From positions 62,001-126,000 of the forward strand of contig JABLTG010000021.1 of assembly GCA_016618085.1 (NCBI GenBank): DNA of 64,000 nt. Direction: 5' to 3'. The position numbers were made by a program, and so were the translations under genes. Below are positions 22,423-30,933 of this stretch, piece by piece. This stretch comes from Neovahlkampfia damariscottae. Lineage: Eukaryota > Heterolobosea > Selenaionea > Neovahlkampfiida > Neovahlkampfiidae. The notes below the pieces were generated by a model. That model saw only the letters and a program-made list of their open reading frames with translations. It was not told where the DNA came from and searched no databases. Every line of letters begins with the position of its first letter. Position 1 is the stretch's first letter.

Positions 22423-23688
22423 TTATTCAACCAAATTTTTATTTTTCTCCATGATGTATTTACTCTTCATTTCTGTCACTTTCATTGAAGAATTCCACAA
22501 CACATGTTGATAAATATCCTCATTTCTTTCATTATTCAAATTATTCAAAATATTTTCCAATCTGGTTTTCAACGTTTTCGTATTTATTTCACTATTGAAC
22601 ATGTTCTTCAAAATTTCAAAACCATTCTGTTGTTTTTGATTCCATCTCTTTTCGTTTTTATACAATCCAATAGATCTTTTAACAAATTCGTCATCATTCC
22701 AACAAATTTCACCTCCAAATTTGTTTTTAAGAGTCATTCCTTCTGATCCTATGAATGATGTAACACAAGGAATTCCATAATACCAACCATCAGAAATTTT
22801 TCCTTTGATACCTGCACCGAATCTCAATGGAGCAATTTGAACTCTATGTTTCTGTATTTTGGATAAATCTTTCAATTCTCCTTTGATTAAAAAGTTTTCT
22901 TCTTCTGAATGCAGTTGAAAATCCTTTTCTTTTGGTAATGCTCCATAAATGAATAATTTTGACTTTGGTAATTTTTTTTGAATTTTTGGCCAAATATTCT
23001 GTTTCAAATAGTTTATTGAATCAACATTAGGCTCATGATTGAAATTTCCAATGGTAAAGAAATCTAATTTTTCATCAAATGAAAGTTGTTTAATTTCATC
23101 AGGATTCTCATAAAAGAAAGAAGCAATTTCTAATTTTGATTTTGGAAATTTGAATTGATTTATCAATAAATTGTATTCATATGTACTTACAATGAAGTTC
23201 AAATCACATCTCAACATTGCAGCCATTTCTCTAAATAGAAGATCATGTTCAAATGAATTTGTTGAAGGTGTCAAATGAGATAAATCTTTCAATGAGATAT
23301 TTTCATCATTTAAGATAGTTTTATGTCTAAATTTTCTTAAAGTTCTTAAATCTTGAGTATCCAAAATTTTCAAAGCTTCAGGAAAATTTTCATGGACCAT
23401 CCAACCATAAAACTCTTCAGAAACAAATGTATCATAAACACAAATAGTTGGATTTATATCTTGTAATTTTTCTTTAAATAAATTTGAATCATTGATTTGT
23501 ATTGATATTGCTTCTGAAAATGGTTTTAATTCTCTGGCAAATCCACTGTTTTCTTTTTGTGGTGTGATGTAAGTTATTGATGCATTTTTGTCTAAACTCT
23601 TCAAAAGTTCAAGAATTTTGTAAGTTCTAACACCTGCTGCAGACATATTTTTTCTTGGCCACAGAGTTCCAAAATATAAAATTTTCAT
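22423..23688 (-). CDS. Glycosyltransferase family 4-like protein
   Basis: An intronless frame of 421 aa. The N-terminal Rossmann half (MKILYFGTLWPRKNMSAAGV) carries the Gly-rich acceptor loop; the C-terminal half holds the GT-B donor site: TIGNFNHEPNVDSINYL, APLRFGAGIKGKISDGWYYG and the acidic SEGMTL. These are typical of GT4 retaining transferases, and the closest resemblance I recall is to bacterial-style enzymes. There is no signal peptide or membrane helix, so it is probably cytosolic or peripheral. The sugar donor cannot be told. The single exon in an intron-rich region hints at a more recent origin or transfer, but codon use looks local. Bases 22240-22422 hold no gene. Confidence 0.85.
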   Translation of the reverse strand: MKILYFGTLWPRKNMSAAGVRTYKILELLKSLDKNASITYITPQKENSGFARELKPFSEAISIQINDSNLFKEKLQDINPTICVYDTFVSEEFYGWMVHENFPEALKILDTQDLRTLRKFRHKTILNDENISLKDLSHLTPSTNSFEHDLLFREMAAMLRCDLNFIVSTYEYNLLINQFKFPKSKLEIASFFYENPDEIKQLSFDEKLDFFTIGNFNHEPNVDSINYLKQNIWPKIQKKLPKSKLFIYGALPKEKDFQLHSEEENFLIKGELKDLSKIQKHRVQIAPLRFGAGIKGKISDGWYYGIPCVTSFIGSEGMTLKNKFGGEICWNDDEFVKRSIGLYKNEKRWNQKQQNGFEILKNMFNSEINTKTLKTRLENILNNLNNERNEDIYQHVLWNSSMKVTEMKSKYIMEKNKNLVE

Positions 23689-23764
23689 CTTTACTCACAC
23701 AACAATGTTGAAGCTGTTGGTAAATTTCGAAGTGAGCAATGATTGGATAAAAAAAAAAGGTTTA

Positions 23765-25179
23765 TTAAAATTTGATTTCAGTATCATCTATAGTAAATTC
23801 ACTTTTGAATGTTGCTTTGAATTTTTCGTTTGAAGAAGTATTTTTAACTTGATTTGAAACAGCAATGATTGATGCAAAACTTCCCGTTTTTGTTGATGAA
23901 GAAGCGATCAAATCATTTTTTGCAAAGGTATCTAAATTGAAATAGGCCTCTATAAAATCTTGTGCGGGTATCTGTTTTGAATTTTTCTCAATTTTGACAT
24001 CAGGAACTGATTTTCTTCCACTGAATGAAATTTGTTAATTGAATAAAAACCAAACCCGAAATAATAAAATTGTCCATTATGAACAATACCTTGTGGAAAT
24101 AATATATTTTCAAATTCTTCTTCTGGATGATCAAGCAGAAATAATACATCCGTTTCAACAACATATGAAGTATTTGTTGACAAATTAATTACTGATACTG
24201 ATTTTGACAATACTCTACCATCTGTACCACCATAAAAACATAATAAATTATCCATTAAAAAAGGAATACTCCCAAAATTTTGTGGAATATTCGATGTTGA
24301 AACTTGTGACCAATGATAATTCTCATCACAAGACCATAAATCTTGTAGTATATTCAATTTTTGATTTATCCCTCCAAATATATACATTTTACCATTTACT
24401 GATATCGAAGTATGCATAAATCTTGGTTGTGGTCCTTTTTTTGAAGCATTTTCATTTTTTGTCCAATCTTGTTTTTCTTTTGAAAAGAATTAATTCGAAT
24501 TAGCTTTTTTTACCTATATCATATTCATCTATAGTATTCAATATCAATTGTTGTTCTTTGGTGACTCTTGTGACACCTCCAAAAATTACCTGTTTTTTTT
24601 AAAAAATTATTTTGAATTGAAATACCATTTTATCATTTAATATACATGCAGAGTGACAATATCTATCAATTTCAAAACCAGAACCTCTGGACCAGGAATG
24701 TTTATCTTTCAAAAATTTCAAGTTAAAAATTTTTTAATTTACAAATGTCAAAAGTAAAAATATTTGACCAAGGTTGTTCCGTTACACCACCATATAAAAC
24801 GATAGTATTTCCTTTGTATACAACAGCTGAGTGAAATGTTCCTAAAAAAAAACAAAATAAATTTTAAAATTCATACTTGAAGAATAAGGACCATTACCTT
24901 TTTCTTTAATAGTAATCCATTTTCCATCTTCAATTGAATATACAAACATTTTATTATCACCTCGTAAAAAAGTTTTTGTTGATGGAGCGTAAACATAAAA
25001 ATAACCTTTTATAACTCCGTTCTCCTCTTTTTCAACATAATTTGAAGTGAAACCAAACCTCTCACATTTCTAAAAATTAGTGATTTAAATTTTACATCAG
25101 GAAAATCTATATTCACAAATTGAAGAAAATTCTTTGGTGTGAAGGTCTTCTGTGATTTCGAAGTTAAAAAAATCTTCAT
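23765..25179 (-). CDS. Kelch-repeat protein
   Basis: At least seven exons with introns of 26-45 bases (for example GTAAAATTTAAATCACTAATTTTTAG after residue 30). Kelch units are plain: TFHSAVVYKGNTIVLYGGVT, WSRGSGFEIDRYCHSACIL, VIFGGVTRVTKEQQ, RFMHTSISVNGKMYIFGGI and LLCFYGGTDGR. These would form a six-bladed propeller for protein binding. The C-terminus (SVPDVKIEKNSKQIPAQDFI onward) is not a kelch unit and is unassigned. I chose the ATG at 25179, immediately after CCAAT; the upstream ATGs would put the promoter boxes inside the coding region. No F-box, BTB or catalytic domain is seen. Confidence 0.8.
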
Positions 25180-25219
25180 TGGTTTTGATTGGATATTCAT
25201 TTCACACATCATAATAAAA
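25180..25219. promoter_or_regulatory. 40-base divergent promoter with two ATTGG boxes
   Basis: Only 40 bases separate the ATGs of the kelch gene and the plus-strand gene. Two ATTGG pentamers (25178-25182 and 25188-25192) ten bases apart are the only recognisable elements. The first overlaps the minus-strand start as CCAATG. Confidence 0.6.
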
Positions 25220-26026
25220 ATGGACATCATAAAATCTAAATTTTTGGAAAATGAAGAGCATATGGATTCAAAAGAATTTAATTTAATAAAGAAAGAAGAA
25301 CAAAAAAAAAAAGTTGAAAATTCAAACCAAGATTTATTTTATTTAGAACAAAGTAATTCAGTACGTAAAACAAAAACTTTACTTGTACATTTTGATTATC
25401 TCTGCAGTTCACAATTTTTAAAAAATGGAAAATTCAATTTCACAAAATCAAATCACACCAAAAAAAAAAATAAAGTTCTACTCAACATCATTAGAGATTT
25501 ACAAAAAAAACTTGATTTTAAAAAGACAAATTTATTTGGTGATCATTTTGAAGTTTCAAAAAATTATTTTAGACCATTGGGTTTTAAACATACCAGTGGT
25601 ATTAAAAATTACACCAAAGCGAAGTCATACAAGAGAAATGATTTGATTATTGTTAATGATGTTCAATATAAGAATTTTGATTCAATTGATTGTGATACTT
25701 TTCTGTATGAATGTTTTAAAATTTTGAAGCCAAATGCTTCGTCTGTTAATGAATGGATTTTGAATTATGAAAACCAAAATGAATTTGAATATACTTCAGA
25801 TGTTTTGGTTTCAACTAGTTCTTTGGATCTTAATATACCCGAAGAAAAACCATTAGAAATGAATTTCAGAAAAAGACAAAGAGAAGACAAGAATTTTGCA
25901 AAATTAAAACAACCACCAACAAAAAAGAAATTTAAAACGACCAGAAATACAAATTCCAATACAAATAAAAACTCATCAACACGACAAACAAACAAGAAAA
26001 AAAAAAAGAAAATGGTAATAATATGA
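25220..26026 (+). CDS. Lysine-rich, probably nuclear protein, unknown
   Basis: A single-frame protein of 268 aa starting at the first ATG after the paired ATTGG boxes. The N-terminal half has alternating charged helices and VRKTKTLLVHFDYLCSSQFL. The middle contains FEVSKNYFRPLGFKHTSGIK and YKRNDLIIVNDVQYKNF. The C-terminal 50 residues are a basic Lys/Asn/Thr tail (PPTKKKFKTTRNTNSNTNKN and a KKKKKK run), a plausible nuclear localisation signal. I recognise no domain. The coding pattern is regular and the divergent promoter supports a real gene. Confidence 0.7.
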   Translation: MDIIKSKFLENEEHMDSKEFNLIKKEEQKKKVENSNQDLFYLEQSNSVRKTKTLLVHFDYLCSSQFLKNGKFNFTKSNHTKKKNKVLLNIIRDLQKKLDFKKTNLFGDHFEVSKNYFRPLGFKHTSGIKNYTKAKSYKRNDLIIVNDVQYKNFDSIDCDTFLYECFKILKPNASSVNEWILNYENQNEFEYTSDVLVSTSSLDLNIPEEKPLEMNFRKRQREDKNFAKLKQPPTKKKFKTTRNTNSNTNKNSSTRQTNKKKKKKMVII

Positions 26027-26089
26027 AATTCCAAAAGAAGTCGTAAGACACAAGTGGAATAAAATTACAAGTTTATTTATAAATTACAT

Positions 26090-26683
26090 TTAATATATTT
26101 TACGTTCTCTGATCATCTTTTGAGCAAATGTTGTAACTTGGAGTTGGTTTCTTGTTTTTACATAATAAAGAGAAATAGCTTTCCATCTTCTTCCAAGGGC
26201 TTCAAATCCTTCTAAGAATCTATCAACTTCATCTGCACTCCAATCTCCTTCATTTGGTTTTGGGAGTTGTTGATGAACAACTTTTTCCTTTTTCTCCTTC
26301 AAACTTAGATCAGTGATTCCATAGTTCAAGTTAAAAGGGTTTGAGTTTCTTCTGGTTGATTTTGGTTTCTTGGTTTTCTTTTGTTTGTCAACTTTTTCTT
26401 TATTTTCTTTCTTTCTTTTTTGTGGTGATTTTTTGTTTTCTTTCTTCTCTTCGTTCACAGAGCCGAAGAATTGAAATCCTTCAAGAGATTCATAGTTGAA
26501 AATTCCATTAAAAGAGCTGAATTTTGATCCCTTTGAGTCACTGTGTTCTTTCTTAGAACAGATCTTTCTTGGTGTTTCTTGTGTAGTCTTGTGTGAGCCT
26601 ATTGAAGAGAGTTCAATGATAGCATAATCTGATAAGTACATCATCCAATCTTCTTGGAATGAACAAGTCACAACTTCAGTCAT
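26090..26683 (-). CDS. One-repeat MYB protein of the SHAQKYF-like group (1)
   Basis: About 197 aa from ATG 26683 (the frame upstream opens only at TTG). A basic, Lys-rich region is followed by NPFNLNYGITDLSLK, a short motif shared with the MYB gene at 62131. The C-terminal MYB/SANT repeat reads GDWSADEVDRFLEGFEALGR, then WKAISLYYVKTRNQLQVTTF and AQKMI, the position of the SHAQKYF signature. Such proteins bind DNA as single-repeat regulators. ATTGG lies about 30 bases upstream of the ATG. Two more genes of this kind are at 29905 and 62131. Confidence 0.8.
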   Translation of the reverse strand: MTEVVTCSFQEDWMMYLSDYAIIELSSIGSHKTTQETPRKICSKKEHSDSKGSKFSSFNGIFNYESLEGFQFFGSVNEEKKENKKSPQKRKKENKEKVDKQKKTKKPKSTRRNSNPFNLNYGITDLSLKEKKEKVVHQQLPKPNEGDWSADEVDRFLEGFEALGRRWKAISLYYVKTRNQLQVTTFAQKMIRERKIY

Positions 26684-26798
26684 TTTGCTTTTTTCCTTTG
26701 AGTCAGGAGATAATCCAATCAATTTAAAAGTTGAAAATTATTCTGATTAGGAAGTGAAGTTCAACCGATTAGGAAGGTAGAAAAATGGAAAAATGCCT

Positions 26799-28343
26799 TT
26801 ATTGATAAAACCTCATTACTTCATTCATCAAATCATATCCTTCACTTTTTATAATCAATGTGCTTTTCTTAATATCAGACCACAAATAAATTCCTTTTTT
26901 TTTTGTTTCGTTTTCTATTAATCTGAAATTCTCAACAGACGGAAATTGATAATATAAGATTCCTTCTTCCATTGAAACTCTTTGAATTTCTCTTTCCCAC
27001 TGTCAAAAAAAGTCAAAAAACTAAAATAAAAATTCGAACCAAAATAATTTGTTCACAAACAGTTTCTGGAAGAATTGGAGTTCTCTTTCTCATTTGAGGA
27101 TGTGAATGTTTATACAAATAATCTATAATCTATTTTTAAAAAAAATGAACAAATCAAAATGAATACTTGTTTTGATGTAATTCCACTAGTTAATGCTTCA
27201 CGAATTGATTTTCTTGAAATCAAACCTACAACTAAATTAGGTGTTCTATATTGTAATTCAACAAAAATCGATAAAATTGCAATTTCAAGTGGTGAATTTG
27301 TGTAGGCGTATAATTTATAATTTGTTTCAACAATAATATTACCTTGATCTTTTATATTCCAATCCATATTTGATTCATCTCCACTATAAATCAAACCAAT
27401 AGCAACAGATGTTGGATAATATTTTTTTAAATTTTCTTCTTTTTTTTTGTCTTTTGATCTTTGATAAATAATTCCAAATTCTGTTAAATCTGCAATGAAC
27501 ACTTTTTGAGTTTTTGTTAGACTTTGAAATGAGTATCCTTTTGTTCCACCTGACTCCATGAAACTCAATTCAAATAAAAATTGTAAAACTTCACTTTTGA
27601 TTAATCCATTTTTTTCTGCATCTTCCAAGTACTGTTGAAGAACAATCCAAATTTGTGTTTTTCGATCTTGCAATAAAAAATTGAAACCTTCATTAGTAAT
27701 TTCAATTTCACGTTTTTCATTTGTAGCAACTAAATTTGCTTTCTTCAATAATTCATGAAATCCAACTATCATTTTTTAATATTAATTTTTTAAATTACTA
27801 TTGTCAGTTCCTGTGCCTCTGGCGACATATAATAAGATAGATTCCCATTTTTCATTTGAATGTTTTTCAATTGATGAAGCTTTTGGTGGTTTTGATGCTT
27901 CAGAATCATCTGTTTCTTTTTCTTCTTCAATTTCTTCTTCTTCATCTTCTTGTAGACAAATTATGAATGTTTTTTGAAAAACTTCATTAATTTTAAAATA
28001 TTCTCGATGTCCAGAAACCTCCTGTCTTTTTTAAATTTAAGTTTTTTTTTAACAAGTTACAAAAGTATTCCAAGACCGTGTAAATTATGCATTGAATTTT
28101 TGAACTGAATTTCTGACTCTGGTGATTTAATTACAATTGAACTCATTTGTTCCATTGATATCGTTTCGGAAGTAAATAAAAAACTCAATAAAAACCTGTA
28201 AAAGGAATTAAAATTTTTTTTTTGTTAAACTGTTTTTCCAGTTCTGATAAACTTCTGAAAACTGATTTACAAGCCCATTTATTCTTGTAGAGTATATTTA
28301 TATCGTCAGTGTTCAATTTTTGTAAATAATTGAAAATGCTCAT
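26799..28343 (-). CDS. TFB2: TFIIH subunit p52 (TFB2/GTF2H4)
   Basis: About six exons. The core of the general transcription and repair factor TFIIH; p52 anchors and stimulates the XPB helicase. Distinctive segments in order: FNYLQKLNTDDINILYKNKW, SVFRSLSELEKQFLLSFLF, IFVELQYRTPNLVVGLISR, VETNYKLYAYTNSPLEIAIL and REALTSGITSKQ, followed by a QIIDYLYKHSHPQMRKRTP-type block and the C-terminal XPB-contact region. An acidic insertion (EDEEEEEIEEEKETDDSE) lies before WESILLYVARGTG. The start MSIFNYLQ matches the family N-terminus and sits just downstream of the shared promoter. Length and order agree with human GTF2H4. Confidence 0.93.
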
Positions 28344-28407
28344 TTTTCTTTTGGATGGATATTATTGGTGTATTAATTTTCCACCAATTAATACTTCAGC
28401 TTCAACA
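28344..28407. promoter_or_regulatory. 64-base divergent promoter, TFB2 and F-box/TPR gene
   Basis: ATTGG at 28364-28368 and CCAAT at 28384-28388 face the two ATGs at about 20 bases each. The plus-strand frame could start earlier at 28336, but that would overlap the TFB2 start and place the boxes inside coding sequence. Confidence 0.6.
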
Positions 28408-29667
28408 ATGAATGACTTGGCTGATGATGCAATTCATAATATTCTTTATTTCCTTGAACCAAAGTTTATGTTTTATAAAACCTCAAATGTAAATCAAACT
28501 TGGAGAGAAGCTTCTTTATTCACATTAATTAACCCTGTAAATGTGTTACAAGACGTTTTTGATAAAGAAGTTGCCCAAACTTATTCAGAAAAAGCAAAAA
28601 TACATTTTCAAAAAAAGAAGTTTTCTGAGTCAATTTATTATTATACCCAATCAATAAAATTAGATCCTTCAAACCCACGAACATTTTCAAACCGAGCTTT
28701 ATGTTACATTCATCAAAATTTATATCAACAAGCATTTGATGATTTAAATGTTGCCATTAGTTTGGATGAATCATGGTCAAAACCAGTCCTTCAAAAAGCA
28801 ATTCTATTAAAAAAAACTGGTCATGAAGAAGAAGGAAAACAGTGCTTAACAAAATCCATTGACTTGTCAAAAAAAGTGAATGATAGTTATATCTTTCTTA
28901 ACACAAATTCAGAAACTTATTTTGATTTCAAAACTAGAGAGAAGTTTAAACAAGATTTTGTTCAAAATTCACTTGATTATTACATTGCTGATATTTCAAC
29001 AATTTCTAATCTTTGTTATATTCCAATAGATAAGTTCTTCAAAAAGTTTAATTATCAATTTGGTGACACTTTTGTTAATTTTCGTTTGACTGCCTCTTTT
29101 GTTTTTGATGACGTTTTGCTTTTACGTGTCTCTAAAAAAAATCCACAAATACAATCATTGAATATTTCAGGATGTATGTCTATCACAACATCAGGTATTA
29201 TGTATTCAATTCAAAAATACCTCAAAAATTTGAAATATTTAGATATCCGAAACATTCCTCATCTCGATGTTGAAACCATTAATTTTTTGGAAAATAAATA
29301 TGAAATAGAGATTATACATTCAATATATGAAGAAAACGATGATTTTGACTACAAGAAATATATGGATAAATTAATATTTTTTGAAGAAAAAGGTGTTGAA
29401 CTGGCAAATATTCTCAACTTGAATCAGAAACAATTGAAGGAAGGTATTAAATTACAAGATTTGAATGTAATTTCAAGACATTTGGTATATGAATGGCATC
29501 CTGATTTAAATTCATTAAATTTCATTTTAAACAAACAAAAACTGTCAGTGATGAATGATTTGATGGATGATTTGTTTACAAAAGCCAGACAATTAGAAGA
29601 GAATGAAACCACATTGGTGTACAAAGGAAAAACAGAACAAACAAATTTTTTGCAAATTGGTTCATAA
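28408..29667 (+). CDS. F-box, TPR and LRR protein
   Basis: 419 aa, no intron. Residues 1-40 form an F-box (MNDLADDAIHNILYFLEPKF, NVNQTWREAS). Residues about 55-165 hold three TPR units (AKIHFQKKKFSESIYYYTQS, TFSNRALCYIHQNLYQQAF). The rest contains a few LRR-like units (IQSLNISGCMSITTSGI, LKNLKYLDIRNIPHL). F-box proteins recruit substrates to SCF ubiquitin ligases; TPR plus LRR would be the substrate-binding parts. It is one of four F-box genes in this window. Confidence 0.85.
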   Translation: MNDLADDAIHNILYFLEPKFMFYKTSNVNQTWREASLFTLINPVNVLQDVFDKEVAQTYSEKAKIHFQKKKFSESIYYYTQSIKLDPSNPRTFSNRALCYIHQNLYQQAFDDLNVAISLDESWSKPVLQKAILLKKTGHEEEGKQCLTKSIDLSKKVNDSYIFLNTNSETYFDFKTREKFKQDFVQNSLDYYIADISTISNLCYIPIDKFFKKFNYQFGDTFVNFRLTASFVFDDVLLLRVSKKNPQIQSLNISGCMSITTSGIMYSIQKYLKNLKYLDIRNIPHLDVETINFLENKYEIEIIHSIYEENDDFDYKKYMDKLIFFEEKGVELANILNLNQKQLKEGIKLQDLNVISRHLVYEWHPDLNSLNFILNKQKLSVMNDLMDDLFTKARQLEENETTLVYKGKTEQTNFLQIGS

Positions 29668-29904
29668 AAATTTTGAATAGGGTTGGAAACAATTTTTTTG
29701 ATTGGTTATATTTTTCATCAATATTTAGAGTACATACATCACCTAAGTTATTTTTTGTGTTTGTTAGTCATTCTCTCATCATTTCAGTCCAAATTTGTGG
29801 ACGACGTTTGGATAGATCCAAATCAGTCTTGTAGTGGTAAACTAGAAAGAAAAAGACCGAGTCAAAGAAATAAATTTTATTTTACTTTAAATAACTCTAC
29901 AGAT
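29668..29904. other. Gap with orphan ATTGG box and hairpin
   Basis: 237 bases between two convergent gene ends, unusually long for such a pair here. It holds ATTGG at about 29701 with no coding start behind it and a perfect hairpin, TTTGGATAGATCCAAA at 29807-29822. A small non-coding RNA is possible. I see no tRNA fold or known RNA motif. Confidence 0.3.
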
Positions 29905-30357
29905 TTATTCTTCTTCTTCTTCCTCTTCTTCCATCAATTTTCTGGCATAATTTCCTACTTGACGTCTTGTTCTAGTTTTGACAAAATTTTTGGATATGGC
30001 AGTCCAATTTTTTCCGATAACTTTAAATCCTTCTGCAAACAACCTTTTTTCTTCTTCACTCCAACTTCCTCGTCTTGTTGCTCTCACATTTTCATTTGTT
30101 GTTGGACGATAGAGATGAAACGATGGAATATCTGTTGAATACATCTCTCTTGATGTAGCATGTTTATGGTTATTTTCCTTGAAGGATTCTTCAATCTGAA
30201 TTTCTTTGTTTGCATCGTGAAGTGAAAGTTTTTCTTCTACATTGGAATTCAACAAATTGTGGATACTTATTTTTTTCAAAAGATCTGATGAATTTGGCTT
30301 TTGTGATTCTATTGGTGACAGTTCTGATGTGTTGGTCCTTCTCTTTTGGTTCCTCAT
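29905..30357 (-). CDS. One-repeat MYB protein of the SHAQKYF-like group (2)
   Basis: 150 aa. The N-terminal 90 residues are Ser/Asn/Lys-rich and without a domain. The MYB/SANT repeat is near the C-terminus: RRGSWSEEEKRLFAEGFKVI, GKNWTAISKNFVKTRTRRQV, then GNYARKLM at the SHAQKYF position and a terminal run of eight glutamates. Tryptophan spacing fits a single DNA-binding MYB repeat. CCAAT at 30385-30389 is 28 bases upstream of the ATG. It is related to the genes at 26090 and 62131 but lacks their PxNLNYxI motif. Confidence 0.8.
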   Translation of the reverse strand: MRNQKRRTNTSELSPIESQKPNSSDLLKKISIHNLLNSNVEEKLSLHDANKEIQIEESFKENNHKHATSREMYSTDIPSFHLYRPTTNENVRATRRGSWSEEEKRLFAEGFKVIGKNWTAISKNFVKTRTRRQVGNYARKLMEEEEEEEE

Positions 30358-30933
30358 GTTTAGCTTCGGTTTTAATTCGTTTATCCAATGAAAACTGGTT
30401 CTATTAAAAAAGGAAATGAAAATGTCCTAAAGTTCTAGTCAATGACTCAAAATCTGAAAAAGAGAACTGTTTTTTTTTTGATAAAATATTCAGAACAACA
30501 TCTTTTCAGCCACTCTTTTTTTTTCCTTTTTGGGAATCTCAGGAAGAAAAAGTCAACACCAGAAACTGACAACAGCAAGAAGTCAGAAAAATGTCTTCAT
30601 TGAAATGTTTCAAACTTAAATAAAAGAGCAACAAATGCATTTTTCTACATTGCTTCATGTTTAGAACATTCCAAATTGTGTTCACTTCATGTTTTCAGAA
30701 ACATGTTCACTTCTGGCAGAAGAGATGGTATGTTCCTTTTAGTTTCTCAAACCCGATAGAACTTTCAAAAAAAATTTAAATTCTCAATTTTTTGTTGATT
30801 CTATTTTTGTCAGCCAGCTGACGTATTGAAGCTCTAGTGCTGCCCACCAAAATTTCTTCCAAAAATTTTACTGTTCATTTATTCCAATTTCCTTCCTCCT
30901 TTTTTATCCAATCAAATTATTTTTACAAACCTG
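30358..30933. other. 576-base divergent gap with repeats, no gene seen
   Basis: The CCAAT boxes of the flanking genes lie at its ends (30385-30389 and 30908-30912). Between them is an unusual stretch with higher G+C patches and no long frame. An inverted repeat CATGTTTTCAGAAACATG occupies 30688-30705, flanked by direct copies of TGTTCACTTC at 30679-30688 and 30704-30713. A CAGCCAGCTGACG patch lies near 30813. A structured RNA gene or a regulatory region is possible. I do not recognise an snRNA, SRP RNA or tRNA. Confidence 0.35.

Noticed and set aside
29683-30138. Plus-strand 151-residue frame
   Set aside because: It runs antisense through the MYB gene, is Phe/Ser-rich and has no motif.
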